From NCBI GenBank assembly GCA_900299205.1, contig OMIW01000202.1, positions 1-8,199 on the forward strand: a DNA stretch of 8,199 bases, written 5' to 3'. The DNA is from Pseudomonadota bacterium. GTDB taxonomy: Bacteria > Bdellovibrionota_C > UBA2361 > OMIW01. Both the position numbers and the translations under genes were made by a program. Numbering within the stretch: position 1 is the first letter of the stretch; every line of letters begins with the position of its first letter. The notes below the pieces were generated by a model. It searched no databases. It saw only the letters and a list, made by a program, of their open reading frames with translations, and was not told the DNA's origin. Positions 6,236 through 8,199 of this stretch are shown here, piece by piece.

Positions 6236-6293
6236 GTACGCTGTCAGGGGCGTGAGCTTGACGGCGAACATGTTTCCAAGAGCGCCGTTGTCA
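6236..6293 (+). promoter_or_regulatory. Leader with mutually exclusive hairpins upstream of rmuC
   Basis: CGCTGTCA (6239-6246) pairs with TGACGGCG (6259-6266), including one G-U. After an A-A mismatch the helix extends by two more pairs to 6236 and 6269. The middle segment can instead pair with CGCCGT at 6283-6288, continuing with TCA (6291-6293) after a two-base bulge. The two folds exclude each other, as in attenuators and riboswitches. No U-tract follows either stem, so a translational rather than transcriptional role would be more likely. The 6157-6329 gap otherwise shows no clear promoter or terminator. Confidence 0.35.
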
Positions 6294-6329
6294 CTTAAAT
6301 GCTCAGTCTTCTGCCAAAGCGGTGTCCCG

Positions 6330-7925
6330 ATGATTGATTCGTTACTGTACTTCAGCCCTTCCAACGGCTTCTCTGCGGCGTTTCTTCTCTTTGTGGGGGC
6401 GATCGGTGGGCTTGGAGGAGCCTGGTTACTGGTTCGCCCAGGTCGACGAATTGCAGAGGCGAACGCGCTGCGCGCAGAGCTCGCTCAAGCGATCTCGCCT
6501 GAATCTCTCAAAGACCGGTACGTATCGCGCGAGCAGTACGATGAAGTGCGTACACTCATCTCAACCTCCCTTGAGGAGCGAACAAAAGAGCTCGATTCAG
6601 CGCACCAAAGTATCGCTTCATTGCGAGGCGAACTTGCGATGAGTATTTCCAGTGATTCGGTAGCGAGACAATACGTCGCTCGGGCTGCTTTCGATGAGAT
6701 AAAGGAAGAGCTCAAGCGTACCCAGGAAGAGCTGCGGGAGCGCTCCGAGGAGAGGACGAATCTTGCGGCGCGGGTCGCATCGGTTGAAGCGGAACGGGAG
6801 GCGCTCACCCAGCTCACCACTCAGATGAAATTGGAATCAGAGGGGCTTGTCGCGGCCTCGCGAGATGCGTTTCGGGCGTTAGCGCAGGAGATATTTGGCG
6901 AAAAGGCCCGCCATTTTGTCGATACGAACAAAGCCGAGATGCAGATGCTTCTTCAACCGCTTCGGGAACACCTCACGGAGTTTCGTGACAAGGTTGAGGC
7001 AACGCGTCGTGATGAAATTCAGGATATCACCTCCCTCAAAGAACAGATCGTGACGCTTCACCAGTCAAGTGCCCGGCTTTCGGAAGAGGCAAATCAACTG
7101 GCGCGTGCGCTCAAAGGAGGTTCTCGGGTGCAGGGTGACTGGGGTGAAGATCGATTGCGTCAGATACTCGAGTCAGAGGGGCTTGAGCAATATATCGATT
7201 TTGAGGAGCAAGGGACGTATCGGGCTGCTGATGGCTCGCTGTTGCGCCCCGATGTGGTGCTGAAGCTTCCCAATAACCGTCGTGTGGTTATCGATGCCAA
7301 GGTATCTCTGCGCTCGTACGCAGAGTTCTTTCATGCACCAGAGGGGGCCGACAAAATGCGGCACAGCAAGGAACATCTTCAGGCGGTATGGAATCACGTT
7401 ACTGCTCTGGGGGCGAAGGAGTACCACAAGGCCGTCGGCGTTTCAGCTTTTGAGTTTGTGCTTCTTTTTATGCCGATAGAGGGAGCTCTCACCGCTGCTT
7501 TTCGTGAATCTCCCGACCTTTTCCAGCGAGCGCTGCGGCATCAGGTTCTCCTCGTGTCGCCGAGCACCCTTCTTGTCGCGTTGAAGGTAATCCGTATTTT
7601 GTGGCAGCGGGAGGATCAGGCCCGAAACGTCGAGCTCGTTGTTCGGGAGTGTGATCAGCTTTACAGCAAGTTTGTCGACATGGTAAAGGCGCTGGAGGGG
7701 CTTGAACGGGGGCTTGATATGGCGCATCGAGAGTTCGCGCTCGTCAAGACCCGGCTTTGCAGTGAAACAAAAAGAGGTGGATCAATAGTGGGGCGCATCG
7801 AGAGGATTCGCTCCCTTGGACTGGTTCAGTCCACCAAGGAGATCCCGAGTTCGTTTCGAGAGTGGGGAGAGGTTGCTGAGGAGATTGCCGGGGGTGAAAA
7901 CGCAGATTCGAGCCAAAACGGCTGA
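6330..7925 (+). CDS. rmuC: DNA recombination protein RmuC
   Basis: RmuC is a membrane-anchored, nuclease-like protein that limits recombination at inverted repeats in E. coli; its biochemical substrate is poorly defined. From the ATG at 6330 the product has 531 residues, slightly longer than usual. A single membrane segment lies at about 14-35 (FSAAFLLFVGAIGGLGGAWLLV), followed by a long coiled coil to about 260. The catalytic domain then shows GDWGEDRLRQILE (269-281), PDVVLKLP (307-314) and VIDAKVSL (320-327). These supply the acidic and Lys residues of a PD-(D/E)XK-type site (D308, D322, K324). The coiled coil contains a 51-residue duplication. The start choice is uncertain: GTG at 6252 and ATG at 6270 are in frame upstream, and none has a good Shine-Dalgarno. 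I prefer 6330 because RmuC proteins begin just before the membrane segment. The gene stands apart from the upstream operon by about 170 bases. Confidence 0.95.
   Translation: MIDSLLYFSPSNGFSAAFLLFVGAIGGLGGAWLLVRPGRRIAEANALRAELAQAISPESLKDRYVSREQYDEVRTLISTSLEERTKELDSAHQSIASLRGELAMSISSDSVARQYVARAAFDEIKEELKRTQEELRERSEERTNLAARVASVEAEREALTQLTTQMKLESEGLVAASRDAFRALAQEIFGEKARHFVDTNKAEMQMLLQPLREHLTEFRDKVEATRRDEIQDITSLKEQIVTLHQSSARLSEEANQLARALKGGSRVQGDWGEDRLRQILESEGLEQYIDFEEQGTYRAADGSLLRPDVVLKLPNNRRVVIDAKVSLRSYAEFFHAPEGADKMRHSKEHLQAVWNHVTALGAKEYHKAVGVSAFEFVLLFMPIEGALTAAFRESPDLFQRALRHQVLLVSPSTLLVALKVIRILWQREDQARNVELVVRECDQLYSKFVDMVKALEGLERGLDMAHREFALVKTRLCSETKRGGSIVGRIERIRSLGLVQSTKEIPSSFREWGEVAEEIAGGENADSSQNG
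6468..6716 (+). repeat. Internal protein duplication in the RmuC coiled coil
   Basis: Residues 47-77 (LRAELAQAISPESLKDRYVS and onward to REQYDEVRTLI) match residues 98-128 (LRGELAMSISSDSVARQYVA and onward to RAAFDEIKEEL) at a spacing of exactly 51. Of the first 28 aligned positions 13 are identical, and most others are conservative. The DNA of the two copies has diverged, so the duplication is old. Confidence 0.75.
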
Positions 7926-8199
7926 GGCACGGCCTTTTCCAATAAAATAACGTGTCCCTTGCAAGCGATTGGCAGCGAAGGGTGGCGGAAATGGGCACGA
8001 GCCCAGATAAGCAGAAAGAGGAGGCCCTCGAGGGATGCTATACATCACTCGAGGGCGAATGGGGCCGAAGGTGGCCTGCGAGAACCCTTACCGAGAGAGG
8101 AAGACCTCGGCGAAAAACCTCGGGAGGAGGCTCATCAGTAGTCGATACCTCCTACTGGTGGGAGCACTCGTATTCGAGCACGAATCTCACCCCAAGAAG
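7926..8199. other. Hairpin-rich region after rmuC with no convincing gene
   Basis: No open frame here looks protein-like. Directly after the rmuC stop, a weak stem GGCT/GGCC (7920-7923/7932-7935?) precedes TTTT and may terminate rmuC. Several short stems then follow in order: CCCTT/AAGGG (7956-7960/7978-7982), TGGGC/GCCCA (7992-7996/8001-8005), GCCCTCGAG/CTCGAGGGC (8024-8032/8048-8056), GGCC/GGCC (8063-8066/8073-8076), CCGAG/CTCGG (8091-8095/8106-8110), and GGTGGGA/TCTCACC (8157-8163/8185-8191) enclosing CTCG/CGAG. ACCTCGG is repeated at 8104-8110 and 8117-8123. The density suggests a structured RNA, but none of the families I know (RNase P, tmRNA, 6S, SRP, common riboswitches) fits. A 20-codon minus-strand frame ending in tandem TGA stops at 8137-8132 could be the tail of a converging gene. 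Confidence 0.3.
8024..8056. repeat. Perfect 9-bp inverted repeat with 15-nt loop
   Basis: GCCCTCGAG at 8024-8032 is the exact reverse complement of CTCGAGGGC at 8048-8056. The left arm overlaps a self-palindrome, CCCTCGAGGG (8025-8034). No T-tract follows, so it is not a standard terminator. It is the strongest stem in this end of the window. Confidence 0.65.

Noticed and set aside
8091-8123. GAGAGAGGAAGACCTCGGC resembling the conserved RNase P RNA segment GAGGAAAGTCCGGGC
   Set aside because: The match breaks at universally conserved positions, and the partner segments of RNase P RNA are absent.
7959-8141. Plus-strand frame of 60 codons after rmuC
   Set aside because: TTG start, no ribosome binding site, and a composition dominated by Arg, Glu and Pro that reflects hairpin-forming DNA rather than a protein.
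8138-8197. Minus-strand 20-codon frame ending in tandem TGA at the right edge (RARIRVLPPVGGIDY)
   Set aside because: It could be the end of a converging gene, but it is too short to support without the sequence to the right.

Overview
The window looks like chromosomal DNA from a free-living Gram-negative bacterium. The support is an RmuC-type nuclease, two acyl-CoA dehydrogenase family proteins, a DUF59/MIP18-type iron-sulfur assembly protein, and two exported proteins with ordinary signal peptides. By eye the GC content is moderate to fairly high. Genes end in TGA, TAA or TAA-TAG and use TGG for Trp, so the genetic code appears standard. A calcium-loop beta-propeller protein with a Pro/Thr tail beside fatty-acid genes resembles deltaproteobacteria-like lineages, but that placement is only a guess. 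I see no phage, transposon, CRISPR or conjugation genes, and no rRNA or tRNA.

Left end (1-463): there is no clean gene. A minus-strand frame runs off the left edge with a protein-like composition. Upstream it is cut twice by TGA, each time inside the same 12-base sequence. The stretch also holds two nested perfect inverted repeats. Next, 464-1156 (+) encodes an unrecognised helical protein with a disordered tail and a very strong ribosome binding site.

Minus-strand block (1288-3756): an exported beta-propeller protein with six blade-like segments (one canonical calcium loop) and a Pro/Thr tail at its very C-terminus lies downstream of a full-length acyl-CoA dehydrogenase. A likely intrinsic terminator lies between them. 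The dehydrogenase appears to carry its catalytic Glu at the isovaleryl/long-chain position rather than the medium-chain one.

Plus-strand block (3942-6156): three closely spaced genes, probably one operon, encode a DUF59/MIP18-type protein, a short acyl-CoA dehydrogenase homologue with no Glu at either known catalytic position, and an exported protein of unknown function. The divergent 185-base gap at 3757-3941 must hold promoters for both directions. A non-catalytic dehydrogenase subunit suggests a heteromeric enzyme. The catalytic dehydrogenase encoded divergently is a candidate partner, but this is inference.

Right end (6157-8199): a leader with mutually exclusive hairpins precedes rmuC. 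Its product has an N-terminal membrane anchor, a long coiled coil containing a 51-residue internal duplication, and an intact nuclease domain. The last 270 bases hold no convincing gene but an unusual run of hairpins, possibly a structured RNA. No strong candidate for a wholly new system emerges. The best leads are the catalytically incomplete dehydrogenase operon, the rmuC leader and the hairpin-rich end.
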